A stretch of 64,000 nucleotides of DNA from Brevipalpus yothersi (GCA_003956705.1 QZCP01000100.1:165112-229111), one strand, 5' to 3'. Counted from the stretch's first letter, positions 13,813 through 28,180 are shown. Made by a program: numbers and translations. Notes: a model not told the origin generated them from the sequence alone.

Positions 13813-16800
13813 AAAACCGTTACATGTTGTTCATTCTTATTTTCGAATGTCACATCCTTGAATGCTATTCATTCCGTATTAGCTGTTCAAATCAATAACC
13901 ATAGTATGCAGGAAATGTTCAAATGAAACTAGTCACTCGTTTAGATGAGAACATCACTTTCGAAAATTTCACTTTCAAACCAATTTGAAGAAGGGCCTAA
14001 AACTTCATGATAAGAATTAGATGGCCAAGGGCTCAAAGAGGATGGCGAGAGAGAATCGAATGTCATGACTGTCATATTATTAGATTCATTTGAAGTCTCA
14101 TGAATTTTTCTGAAGAGCAGAGGAATTCAATGATCGAAGAGAGAGAGAGATTCAATGACCAGAAAGATACTGGAAAGTGATCAGCAGTATGAGCTAAAAT
14201 TAGGTAAACTTCTCCTTCATACTCGTTAGAGAGTAGCTTGAAACACAGTCAAAGTTTGGCGCTTGAATGTATCCAGGCCTCTTCTGAAATCCAGATGATG
14301 CATACATGATGAGGTGACTAGAAAATAACTTGGGACATATCCGAAGTGAATGATATATATCAACTTAGAAATGAAGCCGACATAGTCATTTGACGATGTG
14401 AGACACAACAAGAATGTTCGAAAGCTAAATAAAGAAGATGAAAGCCATCTTCATTTATTCATCATTGAGGCTAGTACTGCGAGTATACATGCATGTACAT
14501 GTAAGTAGATTGTTAATGGAAAACTATACAGCCTGGAAGAATTTGAAAGCAAATTGATCATTAAAATATATTGATCATTCAATGTGAAAAAATTAGTGAA
14601 TCATTTCATTTGTTTGCTATATATAAAAGCCTTTCAAGTTTGCATTGTTTGAATACATTATAAATTTTGTTGGATGAACAAGAGAATCTTCATGATCGTT
14701 AGAATGTTGAGAATCTACACTTTTTTTTGTTGCTTCACTCGTAATCTGGTGAACTTACATGTATAACGGGAAAGACCTCATTAATGAATATTGGCCTCAA
14801 TTGGCTATGAACTAGTCTCAAAAATCAGTGAATCTAAGGAATGAGATGAGATAAGAAAAAAGAAAAAATAGACAATTGGCTGTGCATAATCTTATTTCAT
14901 AGTATACTTTCACATGTTTGCTTTAATGCTACTTTTGACTCAATCGAACTTATAAGTAACTTGGTTGCTTGGTTTTGTTTTTTCCAATGAAAAAAATAGC
15001 CAAGAGAGAGAATAGAGAATGTAGAGAATTAATTTGCAGCAGAAAAAGATACTGAGATTGTGAGAAACCCGAGAAACATGATGAGAAGTATGAAAACGAA
15101 ACTGATCCACATATACACAGAAGTCTACGAACACCATGGCATATACACACAGATAGATACCTGATGGATGAAGATGGGGGGAATGGGTAAGGAATAGTGA
15201 GAATAGAAAGAAAAATATGCATACAAATGCTCAATTGCCATGAAATCAAATTGAGAGCAATTCGTTTATGATTTCATGGATCATGCCATGATATTTTGTG
15301 AGGATTTATGAAGAAGGATAAAACAGAGAGAGAGGAGAAAAAATTTCTGCTTGCTTATCATACAAATACGATTAGTGAGATCTGAGATTTGGGGGGTGAA
15401 TTGAATAAAATATATAAATGGCAATCGAATTTGGAGAAGGGGAAGATCGTTGAAAAGAAAAAAGAAAGAAATGAGAACAAAAGTTTACCAAGATACATGA
15501 TGGGATCAGTTTCAATAGTTGGAATATCGTGAAAGTAGGCTATCATCATCATGGTCATTAGTTGTTCCTTTAATAAGGGTTAATTCATCAAAAATGATGG
15601 TTTAAAAATATTTTTCTTACAGATGCTTTTATTTTTTTCCCATGATCCAGATTGTTTTTTGGAGGATAAAATAAGGAAGAATAGATGGAGAAAAATTTTC
15701 TACACTTTACTCTTCCATGTTTCACAAACTTTTTCTCATTTCAATTATGTTTTGTAAAACTTTTTCTCCCCTTAAAAACCTCCTAATATGAAAGTGTATT
15801 AGAAGCCCTTTTCACGATTTTGAACCATTTCAACGATAATGACTTTTTCAACATTGATCATTGATTCTCTCTGCTCTTCACTCATTTCTCTTTCATTATA
15901 TTATTGGATCAATATTTGCTTTCCCTATTGGGAAAGGAATCCAAGAGAGAGAGAACCCATAGATAGGAAGAGAGAGAGAGAGAGGACTGATGATGATCGT
16001 TACTGGAGCAATTTTCCCTGAAATTGGAGAACGATAGGATGAGGCTTACATTCTCTTTCCCTCTCTGTTCATTCTGTTTTCATTATCCATTCAAACTGAG
16101 ATCATGTGAGAATATAAGGAAGAGATGGTGAAGAGGATGGAGTAGAAAATGGATATCATAAGATGAGAGTGAGAAGAAATTAGAGTGAGAGAGAGAGAGA
16201 GACACAGAGACAGAGATGGAGAGAACAACCTTGATACCGGTCAATTATGTGTAGGCTATCTGATATTTTATTGGGACAATACTAGAGCAAAGCTTATCGT
16301 TGATGGATATATGTTTGGTAGGATTATGGGAATAAAAATTTTTCTTTTTGGCAACAATTATTCAGATATTTAAATGGGATTAAGGACCCAGAACAAATAT
16401 GATCATCAAAAGTCATGTGTGTCTGTTGGTGTGTTTGGGAAATAATAATCATTACCAGGCTGATCAATAGATGGAAAGGTTTGATGAACAAAATTAGTCG
16501 AAAAAGGGTCATATCAAATGAATCCTGACTATAATTCAGACCGTTTGTGTTCATTTGCCAGACTATTCTTGTTTTCTGTTCTCAATCTATACATTTTCTC
16601 TCTCTCTCTCTCTCTCCAAACTGGCATGATAATTGTTATTCGGTTCGAAGGGGCATATTTTTGAAGGTTAACAATGACATCCATGCATATTGAACTCCCA
16701 AAAGACAAGAATGACACATGATCATTCTGATCTCTCATACTTTCTCCTCTCTCCCTGCAGTGTTACGCTGAATGTTCTCTTCATTTCATCTGAACATACA

Positions 16801-18857
16801 ACAGTATTCACTCTCTCTCTCTCCTAAAACTCAGAATGGTATTAGAACATGATGATGACAATGATGAATTAGAAATGAAATAAATATTCATGATTAGGGT
16901 TTGATGTAACACGAGATGATGGTCACTCATATTACTGATGATGAGAGACTGGACATGAACTATTTTATGCGATAGATGCACGCGATACACCGATAGAAGA
17001 GGAATCAATACACACAAATTGAGATTCAATTCGAGTAAGTAACTGGCCTATGGGAAGTGTTCTGTGTGTGTGGAGGGGATGATAAAAATGCATAGAAATA
17101 CTCATATGTCAAGAATTAGATGGTATAGATAAGAGATAATGAGAAACGATATCTTCTATATCCTCGATTAAATATGAACACACTTGGACAAAGAGATTGC
17201 TCGAATAAGGTAAGGTTCTCTGGAGACGTTATCTGAGGCAATAATTACGTAAGTCAGAAGGAATAGCATCAAAAGGGTGTGTGTTTGTGCATGTATGTAT
17301 AACAAGAGGGGAAAAAAATTTGCCAATAAAAAAAGTTCCATTCATACATATATTCATTCATGAAAAAGAGATCAAGCGAGAATAAGAGAGAGAGAAAGTT
17401 TGACTTTTTCACATACACATTTCAAGAGGAAGAAATGATTCCCAGGAAAAAAGAAGTAAGTCCTTGTTGACCCTGTACTTCAAAATATTTCATCTCACTT
17501 TATATACAGGAAGAAAAATTCCAAGAGAGAGAGAGACAAAGAAAAACTACCATTTTTGAAGCTATTTCTGTCAAAAATAATGTGATACCATAATTCACAG
17601 TACATATAATAAATATGTTTCCCAGACTAATGTGAATGTGTATGTGATATACTTACAGACGATCGAATATTTTTTCCACTTCACTTCGTACACAAAGTTG
17701 CTTGTAAAATTGTAGAAATAATGTGAGAGTAAAATTATCAGGATCTATGGAATCCGATTTGCCGGATGGAAGGCCACATGAGTCCAGCGCTTTTTCGACA
17801 CGCTTTTTGTCATCTTTATGTTGAGCAAACAATTTAACCACATTTTTAACCGGTATTTTGCCTTCCCGGTCACACATTAAACGTATCTTGGTATGTGCTT
17901 TGGCCAAAAAAACGTATGATGATGAATTGAGTGCCAATAAATTGAGAGCCATTTTGAGCACCGAATCGGTCCATTCTTGAGCATCTTCCCGTGATGTACA
18001 CACAAAATTGATGAAACTAACATTCACAAAATCAGGCCCATAACAAACGGTAAACGTTTTATCTTCCAATGGTACATCACTCGGGCCGATATTAACCGAA
18101 TCACGAAGTTTACCTTCACGTGGTACTCTTGCATACCGACCGGTACGCGTGTCACGTATACTTGATATTTCAAGATATTCAATCTCATTGTTACCATCTT
18201 TCCAGAAAAGAAAAAAGCCTCTCGGATCAACGTATAATGTTACATGGGTGCCAATTGTTGAGTCCTAGACGGTAGACAAAAAAATAACACCACAATTGAT
18301 GAGCATGGAAAAGAACGAAAAACAAAAAGAAAACAAAAAACTTAGTTCAACTTGAAAAACTTGAAATGATTCAAAAAAATTCAGGATCAAGATAAATGAT
18401 TAAGTAGAAACGACTAGACAGTATGTTAATATAGAAAGAGAGAGAGAGACTCGAAAAAAAAGAAAAAATTTAAAAGAGTGAAACAAGAATAAAGAATCAA
18501 AATAATGATAATAAAGAGAAAAAACAACAACACATGGCCTTCACATTCTGTAGTAGTCTCAAAATTTATTCCAAAGATTCAAGACTTTACACTCTCGATG
18601 CAATTCGTTTTCATGATAATGAATAATCAATATCAACAATTGAATGAAGGATAATCTTGCCCTTTATTCGGAATGTAATGTAGTATGAAAATTTCAATAT
18701 ACACTCAGCCAAAAAGCATGCTAATTAATACATGCTCTCTCTCTCATCGGCACCTTACCTCATCCCATTTGACAAATTTACATCCTTTTTGTAGACTTTC
18801 CGGAACATTGATCGGCTTAAGAGTGACAACATGCACACCAGCTTTGCCCGAGGCCAT
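11290..18857 (-). CDS. Plc21C: Phospholipase C-beta, N-terminal part (partial gene)
   Basis: Three exons are supported: 18759-18857 (33 codons, start ATG at 18857), 17657-18264 and 11290-11477, all with GT-AG borders and matching phases (0, 2, then 1 at the open end). They give about 298 residues. The N-terminus (GVHVVTLKP, KFVKWDEDST, DPRGFFLFWKD) matches the PLCB1/Plc21C class rather than norpA/PLCB4. Residues about 15-135 form the PH domain (TVCYGPDFVNVSFINFV). The rest is the EF-hand region, with RIPLK-like GKIPVKNV, then TVDQLVDFLN and QRDPRLNEILYPY. In the family, the enzyme is activated by Gq and cleaves PIP2 to IP3 and diacylglycerol at the plasma membrane. The X/Y catalytic barrel, C2 and C-terminal coiled coil are not seen, so the gene is partial here. 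It is transcribed away from amon. Confidence 0.93.
11805..11990. repeat. (GA)n microsatellite with assembly gap
   Basis: GA on both sides of an N run at 11863-11938 (76 N). The true repeat length is unknown. Confidence 0.95.
11863..11938. other. Assembly gap (76 N)
   Basis: An N run flanked on both sides by GA repeat. Confidence 1.
12899..12925. repeat. (TTC)n microsatellite
   Basis: A TTC trinucleotide run in PLC-beta intron 2. A similar run lies at about 2190-2211. Confidence 0.9.
18265..18758 (-). other. Intron 1 of the PLC-beta gene
   Basis: This 494-base phase-0 intron has a donor GTAAGG directly after ...KWDE and an acceptor TAG before DSTIG. It is AT-rich and no feature is seen within it. 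Confidence 0.85.
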
Positions 18858-19246
18858 GGACACACATATATTTTATATATACACACTATGAGCACACTAA
18901 ACACCAACTAACTACACACAAACACGTCGATTGATGATGATGATGATGATGATGGTGATAGTTAAGTGTGAGAAAGAGAGAGATGAACAGGTAAAGGTAT
19001 GCAGTATGTGATGTGATGTGATGTGTGTATATTAAAGGTATTCAGAGAAGTGTTGTGCCACTTGCTGTGTTGAATAATCAGTGAACATCATCAACAACAA
19101 CAATAACATTAACAATAATAATAATAACAACATCGACAAACTTAAAGTTATCATAACTAATTTTCTTCTTCTCCTTCTCTCTCTCTTATTTCAACTTGAT
19201 GTGTCTCTCTTACTTTTCAACTGATGAAGATTCTTCCAACACCGAA

Positions 19247-19283
19247 AGAGAGAGAGAGAGAAGAGAGAGAGAGTTTGTTTTTC

Positions 19284-19314
<31 letters not shown>
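19247..19314. repeat. Two (GA)n tracts
   Basis: GA runs at about 19247-19273 and 19286-19314, separated by TTTGTTTTTCCCA, in the PLC-beta upstream region. Confidence 0.9.
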
Positions 19315-19318
<4 letters not shown>

Positions 19319-19476
19319 GAAAACTATGGAGAAGAGAGAGAAAAGTGAGAATCTCTCTGTTAGACATGCACTTGTTTCACTCTCTCTCTCTCACTTTTGC
19401 TCATGAAAACAAGTCTCTCTCTCTCTCAAGTCTTTGGTAAAGTTTTGATATTTTCGTAAATCGCGCCTTATTTTGG

Positions 19477-19516
19477 CCGCTAGACAGCGCAGTTCTGATT
19501 GTGGTGACATCTGTTG
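19477..19516. promoter_or_regulatory. Two CTCF-like motifs upstream of PLC-beta
   Basis: CCGCTAGACAGCGC (19477-19490, plus orientation) and GTGGTGACATCTGTTG (19501-19516) face each other 10 bases apart. Read on the minus strand, the second is CAACAGATGTCACCAC. They match about 11 and 12 of 14 positions of the CTCF core consensus CCASYAGRKGGCRS. The position is about 620-660 bases upstream of the PLC-beta start codon. Function as a promoter or insulator element is inference. Confidence 0.4.
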
Positions 19517-21420
19517 GTAAATTTTATGAGCTTACGAAAAGCTAACGAAAAGAATTGAATTGAATAATTTTAATATATTTTTATATATTCTCATGAAATG
19601 GAATAAAATAAAATATCCACAATTTTGAGAGATGAAAAAATTTGTCATTGAAATGGAGAGAAGGGTTAAAGTTTGAGTTGAATGGAGTTGCATGATGAAT
19701 GCAATTGAGGAGAAGGAGCTGCTTAAGGTAGCAATTCGTGTGTCCACAAGGTATCACTAGCTGCATCTTGTGAAAATTTTTTCTGATTAATCTGGTATTT
19801 CTTTGGCAAATCTTATGGTGCTTGAATTTATTTTTTTTTTTGGTTCTGCAAGAGTTGAGAATCATTAAAAATAATGACGCTCGATTTTTGATCGTTGTTT
19901 CTTTTGAATATTTGATGGGAGAGCTGAAATTTATGAAAACTTCGCTAAAAATCTATTAATGAATAACTTCCCAAAAACTTTTGACGAATGTTCTAAACAT
20001 GACTTTCTATTGGTAACTCAGAGCTTTCAATCGGTTTTTATCTTTCGGATTCAATTCGGTGTTTTCTTAATTCAAATATTCGAATGATAGAGAAACTCTA
20101 GAGATAATTCCAATCTTAATGATTCAGGATTTTGAACTCATCGGGTTGGCTTTCACAGATAGAGGAAAATGAATCTTTCAATAGAGAGGATTGTAAGAGA
20201 GCTGTCCAGAGTACAAAATGCTTGAATCAGCACTTGTGCTAATAGATTATGGTTTTGAGTGAATTCCTATCATTTTGTTGAAAATTTTCTGCTCAATCGA
20301 GGGGATATTTGAAAAGGAAGCATCTTCCTCCCATTTTTAAGAAACAAATTACTCTCATCAAATTATTTAGCCATAAAAATACGAACGTTTGACCCTACAG
20401 CAATTTATTTTATATCATGGGTTCCGTTAAGTGTCTGATGAGTTCAAGAGATATTAGTGAAAATTTGTTACAAACAGCATCCAAATTTCTCTGAATAGAT
20501 CTCCACAGACTCGCTATTATGGTCGCAAAATATTCATCATTTTGATAAATTATAATCTATTTGATAAACTTCTTAGGAAACACATTACACCAGGGACAGA
20601 AATATTCGAGGAATTTTGGGTAATTAAAATAATAAATTCTAAATCCAACTATGAATCACCCTCAATTTAAGCGAAACTGATGCACAGTCAAGCTCAGAGC
20701 TCTCAGATTAAATGTTTTTCTGAGCTCAGATATTCTTATAACATTTATGAGATTCTGGAGAATTTCTATTCCATAGATGGTATCGAGTGAAAATATTTCT
20801 AATCTGAAATCGAAGCTCAGCCAAATCCATGTAGACTTTTCGGTAAGATGCTTTTCGGCTAAATCTGGTGAGAATTGGCTCTTCACCAGGTTATCCATAT
20901 TCAAGTTCCATTAGCTGTCCTACAAGCCCAATTTTCTCTAAAATATTCTGGAAGAAAATTTTTTGGAAGGTCATACCTTCAACTCCATCTCGAGCTCCTG
21001 TGAAAACACATCTCTATTCCTTCAAATATTTATACCATATTTTTGCTCTTCTTAAACACCACAGTGGAAGCTACAGATTAACACTGTGGAAGGTAGGACT
21101 TAAAAATGCGAATATACCGTATTTCGAACCGCTATCATAAATCTGAGGAAACCTTTCTCATTCAAGCTTTTCATCTCACAACAATGCCTTGTTCACCATC
21201 ATGCTTCGAAAACAAGCGAGCATGAAGTCTGGAGAGAGAAAGAGAAGAATCAGATGGGAAAAATTCTATACAAAACCAGCATTCCTAGGTGGCCATCTCA
21301 TCGATTTGAACCATGATATATACAACTTTCTTCCCCCCCCCCTTTTCCACCGATAGAACATCTCAAGCCACCCTATCTTTCTCCGGTGAAAGAATGGCGA
21401 AACCGAATGAAGAAGCGAAG

Positions 21421-21427
<7 letters not shown>

Positions 21428-21459
<32 letters not shown>
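21428..21459. repeat. (GA)n microsatellite
   Basis: A GA run upstream of amon. Confidence 0.9.
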
Positions 21460-21462
<3 letters not shown>

Positions 21463-22880
21463 TCGATCAATATTCTCTCCATGGTTACTCTTCTAGCGAC
21501 GTCGAACTAACTGAAGAGAGAATATACTAGCCAGAGAATGTCGCAGAATCAGAATTGTATAACTCAACTGAGTATAAGCAGAGCATCCAAAAAAGAAAGT
21601 GGTAAATGAAAGCAAAATAGAAAGAGAAAGAGAAAGAGGCTGTGTGTGTATATACGTAAGTCTATGTATTAGAAAGAGTCGACATCCTTTGCTTCTTCTT
21701 TTCGCCTCGAAAAATCTTATCCAAGTATCTTGTTGAGTATGTGCTACTAGTGTTTGGTGAGAAGAAGATGATCATGAAGATGGTGAAAATGTCCACAGTG
21801 AAGATTATCAACACCATATTTCATCAATAATATTGTTTTTTTCTATAAATATTGTACCCAGTGTGAGGTGAGTGTCAAATTTTACCGTTATTCATCATGT
21901 TTTCAATTTCAATTTCAACATCTGATTGTTACTTTGATTTAAATTAATCTTGTCTACTACTATATTGATGTCTCTTCCAAATGAATACATCAGATTGTCA
22001 GACAATTTGAATTACTACTTCGACATGAAGTGTTAGGAAATCGATTTCCGATCTTATGAACATGTCAAATCCTCGAATCATTAATCCACTTCACCGTCAG
22101 CCTCTATCTTTTATACCGAATGTCCAGACTATTTTCATGATCATTTGTCTACTTCAAATGTGTACAGTAGTGATCATTGTGACATTCTATCGGAAATATA
22201 TATATATTTATAGTTACTGATTCGGAATATATACACTCACACATATTCATAGAATATTTTTCAAGTAGAAAATATCATCGAGAATTTTCCTTTTTTCAAG
22301 TAAAAATTCATCAAGATGAAATTCTTCTTCCAGTCAATCCACTTCGTACTCGAGCTTCTCACCAACAAATGATCGATCTTAGAGAGAAAATTTTTATGAA
22401 TAGAATTTTCCAAGTATACTGGTTCTTTCTTCCTCATGATTGAAGAGCTCGAACACTTTCCTCTCTCTTCTATCCATTCCATGGCTTCTCTGTCCATTAT
22501 AAAACACAATTCCATTCTCTCTTTTCTGTACACACACACAGGCAGGTTATTTGCTTTATCAGTTAAAGATTAAAGTTCATTCAGTTCTGGCGTTCATGTG
22601 CTTAGCTATATACTACACCATACTTTGATACAATTTCACAATAAGATTTGAACACACACACACACAGTTTCCATTGTGAAAAAAATTTGTTACCCAATTC
22701 TAAGTATTTCATGAACAAATTCTCCTTTTTTTCTTACACCATATACACCAATATACCAATATACCAATATATACAGAAAATATCACGCTCAAACCTGTGG
22801 TCAATACGAATTAATCGATCTCCAGCTGACGGCCATCGAGGCCTTTATTATACACTAGATCAGCCTCGAGTGGCGGTGAC

Positions 22881-24722
22881 ATGTTAAACACATCAACATC
22901 GCTTCCATCATCATCATTGTCACACCCGAAGCCACATCAACCCGATCATCATCGTAATCATTCCAATGGAATACGCCGCCACCCACAATCGTTGCCACCA
23001 TCATCATCACACCAACACCATTGGCCATCATCATCTGGCTCTCTGTTCTCATCCATAATTCTTTACAATGTTGTATTCATTTTGGTGTGTTCATGGGCTG
23101 GTCAAACTTTCGCCAGTCATCAGGAAGTTTTTACCAACTCATTTTACGTACGTTTGAATGCTCCATACGGTAAAGATATTGCCCATCATATAGCGAAACG
23201 CAATGGTTTCACAAACTTAGGTCCGGTAAGTAGTAGTAGTACTTGATATTGACCATCTTTCAATGTAACCCGAAAAAGAGAGAGAAAGTTTAATGGAATT
23301 ACTTGATGAGCTTCCTTATATATATTGAGGATCCTTTGACATTCACATGATGATAGTCTTCAATGGTCATCGGCTGTGGGAATGTTGTTGAATTTTTTTG
23401 TGGATAATGTTCAGTTCAGTCAATGAGAGTAAAGAAGTTTGGAAAACATGATTCATTCATCTATGGAGTGGAATGGTATTCGAAATGATTGGTATGAAGC
23501 TCAAAAGGAATGAAACGCTGTTTCATGGTCTAGTCAACCCTGTGAACTTTACATCAAGTCAGGTACAAATCAGAAAATTTACCCTGGAAACTTTTCTTTC
23601 AATTGACAAGTATTTTTCATCTCTTCCCCCCTTCCAATGAAGAACATGATTTCTTGCTAGAGATATATTGATGATAGAAGGATTCCATCTATTCAGCCTA
23701 CATTGAGATTCCAATCGATTTTTCATCGATTTGATTCACAAGATTCTGCTTTCCAAACAGAATTTCTCAGATACAACATTATCGTTATGATGTTGGGGGG
23801 TATGAATCTCTGGCTTTTTTACATCAAGAATCTAGTCTCAACAGATGTCTCTTGAAATATCTCTTTTCCGTCTCGAATTTCATTGTCTGGAATTGTCGAA
23901 GGAAGAAAAAAATACATTCCATTTGAAATTCGATTTCTCTGTTGTCCAGGTATTCACCTATCTATTGTAGTGTAAGAGAATACTGGAATATCTCATGAAA
24001 ATTCAGCATAACAAACCCATCATCCAACACAGACCATATTTTTATCAATCTATTTTATTTTGTCAGCAACGAAATTCCATTATTTTGCCAATATTCAAGG
24101 TGGATCTCTGGCTAATGCTGCCTTTGAGTTATTCTCTTTCTTCCTATTCTTCTGTTGATAAGATGAGCAAAGGATTGACCAACAGAATTCCAAATTGATT
24201 TTTGAGAGTGGCAAAATGCTTTAACACATGAAAAATTCAGAATCCAAGGATCCAGTAGAGCTTCAAACTTATAAAAAAATAACCATAATTTACCCAACCC
24301 ATGAGCACGTGAATTTGGCATGTATAAAGAAGTAAGTGTTGGATGTGAGAGAAAGAGAGAGAGGAATAAAAAAAATGCTCGTGAAAAAGTTAAGTTGAAT
24401 CTCAATAATCTAACCGAAAAACGTGACATAAGTGTTCAATTCCAACCATGGAGGTCCATGTAATCTAACAAGTGAGAAAAGAGGAAGGATTAGATTGGCC
24501 AAGATTTTCTCACTACATTTCAAACCTTCTCTCCACTCTAGCTGATTACAATTTTTTCTTCTTTCCATATGATTTAACTAACTGGAATACACTGTTACTT
24601 ATGTGGCCACATTTGCGTCATTCCTTAGACAGATTATTCTTCACATCACTTTTTCTTCTCTTCTTATTGCATCAGGGATAGTTTCGATTGATGAGTGAAC
24701 CCACTTTGTCTGATACATTCGA

Positions 24723-24780
<58 letters not shown>

Positions 24781-24810
24781 NNNNNNNNNNNNNNNNNNNN
24801 NNNNNNNNNN

Positions 24811-24864
<54 letters not shown>

Positions 24865-26214
24865 CGAACATAGTTAATAACTGAGCGATAGGTGTTGAAA
24901 TATACATAAGTTATGAGTACAATTCTTTGATCAATTCTAGCATCTTGAATATTCTATTACATGAGCAGATATTGGAAAGAGAGAGAGAGAAGGAGGAAAA
25001 ATTTTCAAGTACACCATCATAACAGTGTACTTCTCTTCCACCATCTTTCTTTTTACAACACTTCATCTCTTTTCTTCACTTCAATGAAAATTCTCAAGTT
25101 CTCGTCTATATCATCTTCTCAATGTTCCATAGAAAGCTTCTCCTTTCTTCCTTTTGCTCACACAATTGGGAATATGATCAGAAAATTTGCCCTCTCTCAT
25201 TATTCCTCTCGTTATTCCTTCATTCACCTTCTTCCTTCAGTCTCTCTCCACTTTTGCTCGCTTCAATCACCACACACAGAGTACATGTGTGTGGATCACA
25301 ACTAATCAATGGAAAAGAGAAGAGAGAGCCTATTGGCATCACTATTATTGATTTGAATGCCACTTTCATCATTGTTACTCTTTGGGATGAAATTAGTTTT
25401 CCATGTGTGTATGTCCATGAGAGCCTTCATGTGACGCATTCACATTGTTCTTCCTTCTCTTTCTTTCTTTCTCTCTTCTATCTTTGATACGTTTCTATTT
25501 AAGCTTCAAAGTCATTTAAGTCATCATCATGACTTATCGGAATGGTTAGGATAAACTGTTTCGATGGGAAGTTGTTAACAACATACAGAGCTCGATGGAC
25601 TCGGAAGCTGATTGACAGAGCGTGTGTGGCCAGGATTAATGAATAATTAAGCATTATCCATGTCAATGAGCCTTTTAACCTTCTGAATTTGGTGGATAGA
25701 AAAGATAACTTTATTTTAGGCTCTTTCAAATGGAACTGTTGGCAGTCTGAAAGGAGTGGAGGAAGAGGAAGGATTCCCTATCATTGTAGATAACATGATC
25801 AATACTATGAGTATAGGAATGTACCAGCATCCATCTTATAATATTGTTTTCTTTGCCTCTAATGCTGATCATATCCCGGAGAGAAACTTGTAGACTCTGT
25901 TATTTCAGAGTATAATGGAGAAAAGGTTTGATAACAGCTCTCAACCAGAATAAATTCTTGACTGAACCAGAAATTCACTCAAGATAAGTAAACATATTGC
26001 ATCAGGTTTTGCTCCATTTGAGTTGCCTAAAGAAAAGAATATAAATTCTCCATCTTCCAATATATATATCTTCCATTTTGTAGGACATACGTAGTTGCTA
26101 GGTGGAGAAAGAGCTCACTCGAGGATAAAGTACAGAATCCATTTTCAATCTCCAGACAAATTCAAATCAATTTTGACTATTCATGATTCCAGTCCATTCA
26201 ACGGAACTATCTTA

Positions 26215-26272
<58 letters not shown>

Positions 26273-28109
26273 TCTTTTGAAGAAGGAAAAATATGAATAT
26301 CACCAATTTTTTAGCTTGCTTTTGGAAGATGAATGCTCAGCCAACTTCAAATTGAATTATAGCAAAATTTCTCGAGTCTTCTCTTTGAAAATATGATAGT
26401 TCTCTGGAACAATTCACAAAAGTATAAAAATTCTAAGTAGCTCAAAATCCAAGCATGAAATCAGATTAAATTCAGAACGTAAAGCCATAAAAATTCAACC
26501 TACTCAACAATAAATGCACACACAGTTCAATGATGACATTCACAAGATTTCCGCTCAAAACTTTCTCGCTATCTCTCTCTTTCTCCCCACAAGACTCAAT
26601 CTCAACTCTCTTGTTAATCATTTTCCAATTAATTCGAAATTTAATTTTCTCTTTTTTCTCTCTCGTTTTTTCTCGAATAAAGGTTCTTAATTCACCTCAC
26701 GAATACCACTTCGTGCATCGAGCTCTACCTCATTCTCGAAGCAAACGTTCCCTATCTCATACGCGCAAGCTTAAGAATGATCCTCAGGTAAGTGAAACGT
26801 TCCTTTTTTTCCTTTTTACACAATTGAACCGGAAAGTAAACCTTACAAAATATGCCATGCTATTGTTGAAGAGAAAAAAAGTACAATGAAAACATTAGAA
26901 AAAGAGAGTCAAACGCAAAATAAGTTAAGCTCTTTGGAATCATTATTTAAAATGTTCTCTCTCTCTCTCTACGATTGTGGAAATATGCTCTGCTCAGTTG
27001 ATGCACATCCGATTGTCATCAGATTATGAGAGAAAAAATTTTCTTTCTAGATAGATTCTCTTAGAGTTTCTTACCACTTATGTACTGGGAATTTCAATGT
27101 ATTCCCATCCGTGGAGGATGTCAATTCTCCATCTCTTCGTAACTTGTCAAGTCTTACTCAATATCCTGAGTAAATGGAAAACAGACAATAGATTCTTTCA
27201 ATTGTCCAGGAAATCCCCATCATTCATCCGGTGTATTCCCCAGAATGTTCGAACACTAATACGATAGGAGTTTGACTATCAAAATAATGTCTCAATAGGA
27301 AAGATTCTATGACGTTTTTGATTGCGTGTAATAAATAAAAAGCTGTCAAAAATTTGACTTGTTGATCAAAAACTACATCACTCATGTCTCGAATCGAAGA
27401 ATCATAACATCTCGAGTCTTTGGGCTCACTGGACTATCTCGTCATCAGTTGATATATTGATTTTATCAAGATATTAAAAGAAATTCGATAACTTTAAATG
27501 ATAGCCTCAGAGCTGAATGAATCCAACTCAAGATCATGATCAAGATTTTGATGGTCTTCAAAGATCAACCTTCTCATATGACTGTCTTTCCAACTCTGAG
27601 AAAGATTTCAGTCTCGTCTGTGGCTGAATTTTTGTGATATCTTAATCATTATTGACATCAATTAATCTACAAGGTTGATCGGAGAAGAATGCTCTTCACC
27701 TCTATATGAAGGCTCGACATAAAGCCTTGTCAGATGTTAGAAAAGCCTTAGACTCACCTCGAAACCAGGATTAATGCCAAAGGTGCAATCTTGAGTTCAA
27801 GATGATAGATTTTCAGGTACATAAAGCGCTACTAAAAATCTTCCAAGCAAAGAGATTGGGAAATAGTGATAAAGATAATCACACTATCGCAAAAGATACT
27901 CGACATGCTCTTTTGACATTATCATAAGTTCTGGTTATATGTGTATGAGGTTGACTACGTAAAATGTTATATTATACTGCATAGATTTATGTGTTTGACT
28001 ATCGGTATTCAGCCAATTCTACATGAAATGTATAAGCTGTGAGCATCAATTGATAATAACCTTGAGTGCTAGAATATTATTTTTCTTTTCTTTTCCACTC
28101 TGATCACTT

Positions 28110-28180
<71 letters not shown>

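Larger units (their letters stand above)
11478..17656 (-). other. Intron 2 of the PLC-beta gene
   Basis: The region lies between the donor after ...FDRL and the acceptor before ...TKND. It joins a split Leu codon, CT|G, so the phase agrees. It holds an assembly gap inside a (GA)n tract, a (TTC)n run near 12899-12925 and short GA tracts. Nothing gene-like is seen; open frames here are low-complexity Ser/Leu or Arg/Glu runs. Confidence 0.85.
18858..22880. other. Intergenic region between divergent PLC-beta and amon
   Basis: It probably contains the 5' UTR and promoters of both genes. Next to PLC-beta there is a (GAT)n run near 18936-18959, AAC/AAT-rich sequence, and GA tracts at 19247-19314. 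Two CTCF-like motifs follow at 19477-19516. A (GA)n tract lies at 21428-21459 and a run of ten C at 21333-21342. Frames at 20662-20904 (minus) and 20868-21140 (plus) overlap on opposite strands and look like neither coding sequence nor any family I know. Confidence 0.6.
23226..26682 (+). other. Intron 1 of amon
   Basis: A phase-0 intron separates LGP from VLNSPHEY in the prodomain. It contains a (CT)n tract broken by an assembly gap (24726-24861) and another CT tract at 26218-26270. No other feature is seen. Confidence 0.9.

Noticed and set aside
20662..21140. Overlapping open frames on both strands between PLC-beta and amon
   Set aside because: Neither resembles a known protein. Overlap on opposite strands at this length is expected by chance in stop-poor stretches.
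21333..21342. Run of ten C as a possible G-quadruplex
   Set aside because: It is a single homopolymer with no neighbouring G/C runs, so no quadruplex motif is formed.
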